This document shows, piece after piece, positions 4,670-6,325 of a stretch of DNA of 6,325 nt. Every line of letters starts with the position of its first letter. Within the stretch, counting starts at the first letter, position 1. Source of the DNA: Bacteroidaceae bacterium (GTDB lineage: Bacteria > Bacteroidota > Bacteroidia > Bacteroidales > Bacteroidaceae). The stretch covers positions 1 to 6,325 of the forward strand of contig CAAHEN010000228.1 in NCBI GenBank assembly GCA_900772575.1. Reading direction: 5' to 3'. The notes beneath the pieces were generated by a model. That model was given only the letters and a program-made list of their open reading frames with translations, was not told the origin of the DNA and ran no database searches. A program made the translations under genes and the position numbers.

Positions 4670-5611
4670 ATGCGCGAAAGAAACCTCAGGACCCGCATAG
4701 CCACCGGATCATTCACCCTCCCCGTTGCCGCCGTGGTGACGGCGCTGCTCTGGATCGGCTCGGCACTGACCGACGAGGCCGCCTGGACGGGCCTTCTCCT
4801 GACCGGCGCGGTGACTTACATGCTCGTCGAGCTCAACAACCGCAACGCCCTGTTGCGCGAGCGGTCGCGCATGGTCAGCACGGTCTATCTGGCCTTCATG
4901 GCCGGCAGTCCGTTTCTCCACCCCTGGAGCCCGGCCATGCTGCCAGCGGCGGCCTTGGCGGCGGCCTACTTCCCGCTGTTCGCCGCCTACCAGTCGCGCC
5001 GCGCCGCCGCACGGGTGTTCAATGCCGCACTGCTGCTGAGCCTCGGCAGCTTGGTCTACGCGCCCCTGCTCCTGCTGCTCGTTGGTGTGTTCCTCAGCCT
5101 GGGACTCCAGTTGCGGGCCCTGAGCGGCCGCACGTTCATGGCCCTCATCCTCGGTGGCGCCGCGCCCTACTGGCTGTTCTTCGGCTGGGCCATCTGGCAG
5201 CACGACCTGCCGTGGACGCTCACTGCGCTGCAAGCGATGTTCGGCCTCTCCCCGCCCGACTACGCCGCCCTGTCACTGCCAGAGCTGGTGGCCGGCGGCT
5301 ATGTGGCGCTGCTCTCGCTCGTGGCGGTCATCCATTTCTTCCGCACCGCCTACAACGACAAGATACGCACCCGCATGTACTTCTACACGCTTATTCTCGT
5401 CGAAGCCATCCTCGCCGCCGCCATCGCCCTGCAGCCCCAGCGGGCCGACGTGCTCCTGCGCCTGCTCATGGTCAACAGCGCGCCGCTGGTGGCCCACCAC
5501 CTGACGCTCGCCCGCGGCCGGTGGGCCAACGCCTGGTTCGCCATCTGCCTCCTCGGCCTCGCCGCCGTCATCGTCCTCAACACCGTCGGATTCCATGCAA
5601 GCCATCATTGA
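4670..5611 (+). CDS. multi-pass inner-membrane protein of unknown function
   Basis: The product is 313 aa and very hydrophobic, with roughly nine to eleven membrane segments, at about 15-33, 38-54, 68-84, 88-106, 117-147 (one long or two short), 155-176, 205-224, 236-254, 262-280 and 286-306. Basic loops (NRNALLRERSR at 57-67, QSRRAAAR at 108-115, NDKIRTR at 229-235) separate them. There are no catalytic motifs I recognise. The pattern of an NR-x-LLRERS loop and a G-x-L-Y-x-P helix followed by a PYW segment reminds me of the Bacteroidetes-only DUF6427 family, but this is from memory. It sits between purD and the YqaA-like gene, whose start it overlaps by 17 bases, so the two are probably translationally coupled. 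The ATG at 4670 gives a short basic N-terminus before the first helix; no better start is seen. Confidence 0.8.
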   Translation: MRERNLRTRIATGSFTLPVAAVVTALLWIGSALTDEAAWTGLLLTGAVTYMLVELNNRNALLRERSRMVSTVYLAFMAGSPFLHPWSPAMLPAAALAAAYFPLFAAYQSRRAAARVFNAALLLSLGSLVYAPLLLLLVGVFLSLGLQLRALSGRTFMALILGGAAPYWLFFGWAIWQHDLPWTLTALQAMFGLSPPDYAALSLPELVAGGYVALLSLVAVIHFFRTAYNDKIRTRMYFYTLILVEAILAAAIALQPQRADVLLRLLMVNSAPLVAHHLTLARGRWANAWFAICLLGLAAVIVLNTVGFHASHH

Positions 5612-6050
5612 CCAGCTCGTCGCCTACGGCCCATGGGGCATGTTCGCCGCCGCCTTCCTGGCTGGCAGCATCCTGCCTTTCAGTTCGGAGGTGGTGCTCT
5701 TCGGCCTCCTCGCCGCCGGCTCGCCCCCCTGGACGCTCCTAGCCTGCGCCACGGTCGGCAATGTCGCCGGCGGGATGCTTAACTACGGCATCGGGCGGCT
5801 CGGGCGGGAAGACTGGATCACCCGCTACGCCAAGGTGACGCCCGAGAAACTGGAACGCGGCAAGCGCTTCGTGCACCGCTATGGCGCGTGGGCCGGCCTG
5901 CTCGCCGTCGTCCCCGTCATCGGCGACCTCATCATCGTCGCGATGGGCTACCTGCGCACGGCGCTCGTCCCCTCGCTCGCCACCATCACGCTCAGCAAGT
6001 ACGCGCGCTACCAGTTCATCGTCTCGACATGGCTCGCCGCCCACGGCTGA
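5595..6050 (+). CDS. YqaA/DedA-like (SNARE-associated) membrane protein
   Basis: The 151-aa product has the length of YqaA-type proteins, a compact branch of the DedA/SNARE-associated superfamily of inner-membrane proteins linked to envelope homeostasis and probably lipid or small-molecule transport. Landmarks: a re-entrant-type segment FLAGSILPFSSEVVLFGLLA (21-40), GNVAGGMLNYGIGR (55-68), and RFVHRYGAWAGLLAVVPVIG (91-110) followed by D111, which includes the family's P-x-x-GD and a short amphipathic stretch before it. The C-terminus holds a last hydrophobic helix (about 123-148). Its ATG lies inside the 3' end of the preceding gene. Substrate and partners are unknown; YqaA itself is uncharacterised as far as I know. 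Confidence 0.85.
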   Translation: MQAIIDQLVAYGPWGMFAAAFLAGSILPFSSEVVLFGLLAAGSPPWTLLACATVGNVAGGMLNYGIGRLGREDWITRYAKVTPEKLERGKRFVHRYGAWAGLLAVVPVIGDLIIVAMGYLRTALVPSLATITLSKYARYQFIVSTWLAAHG

Positions 6051-6085
6051 CCGCCACGACCATCATCAACCACCAACCTACCTAT

Positions 6086-6325
6086 ATGCTCCCTACAAGA
6101 CACCTGCTACACCTGCTCTGCCTGATGGGCCTGACGACGGCACTGGCCGCCTGTGCCCCGTCGTCCGTCGAACGGGCCGACACCACCACCGTCAGCATCG
6201 CCCCGCTGGCCTATGCCGTGCGGGCCGTCATCGGCGACAGCGCTGACATCAACGTGCTCACCCCCGCCGGCGCCAGTCCGGAGACCTACCAGCCAACACC
6301 CGCACAACTGACCGCGCTGAGCGAG
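6086..6325 (+). CDS. metal ABC transporter substrate-binding lipoprotein, TroA/ZnuA family (partial)
   Basis: Only the first 80 codons are in the window; the gene continues past the right edge. Residues 1-22 are a lipoprotein signal peptide with lipobox LAAC (Cys23 would be lipidated). The mature start then reads VSIAPLAYAVRAVIGD (37-52) and ends with VLTPAGASPETYQPTPAQ (59-76), the first lobe of a TroA/ZnuA-type zinc or manganese binding protein. In classical members the corresponding motif is PHxYEP with a metal-binding His; here the position is Glu (PETYQP), which I recall as common in Bacteroidetes members. It starts 35 bases after the YqaA-like gene with no promoter motif between, so it is probably in the same transcript. 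Metal specificity cannot be told, and permease and ATPase genes would be expected further right. Confidence 0.85.
   Translation, partial: MLPTRHLLHLLCLMGLTTALAACAPSSVERADTTTVSIAPLAYAVRAVIGDSADINVLTPAGASPETYQPTPAQLTALSE

Overview
The window looks like chromosomal DNA from a GC-rich member of the Bacteroidales (Bacteroidetes). Five promoter-like sites share the Bacteroidetes layout of a TTG/TTTG box, a 20-base spacer and a TAnnTTTG box. Start codons are preceded by A-rich rather than Shine-Dalgarno sequence. The gene families (DUF4143-type ATPase, SPETYQ-type metal-binding lipoprotein, YqaA-like protein) also fit. Species cannot be named from this.

Layout. Positions 1-425 hold no convincing gene. 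They contain an 8-bp direct repeat, a strong promoter and a GC-rich, fold-prone leader of about 160 nt ahead of rlpA (426-1043, +), which encodes a secreted RlpA-like double-psi beta-barrel protein. Positions 1044-1674 are a 630-base non-coding stretch with several inverted repeats, two divergent promoters and a minus-strand intrinsic terminator. I think it is a structured, possibly multicopy intergenic element. Positions 1675-3021 (-) encode an AAA/DUF4143 ATPase of visibly lower GC than its neighbours. Its promoter lies at the edge of a 32/33-bp tandem repeat (3064-3141). The non-coding stretch and the ATPase together look like an accessory insertion between two housekeeping genes.

From 3291 onward there is a tightly packed plus-strand cluster with one visible promoter: purD (glycinamide ribonucleotide synthetase), a multi-pass membrane protein of unknown function, a YqaA/DedA-like membrane protein that overlaps it by 17 bases, and the first 80 codons of a TroA/ZnuA-like metal-binding lipoprotein that runs off the window. 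The cluster is probably an operon in which purine synthesis is merely co-transcribed with envelope and metal-uptake functions.

The most interesting parts are the structured element at 1058-1605, where a minus-strand promoter feeds straight into a terminator hairpin, the tandem repeats that form part of the ATPase promoter, and the unidentified rlpA leader RNA. No complete new defence or mobile system can be demonstrated here.
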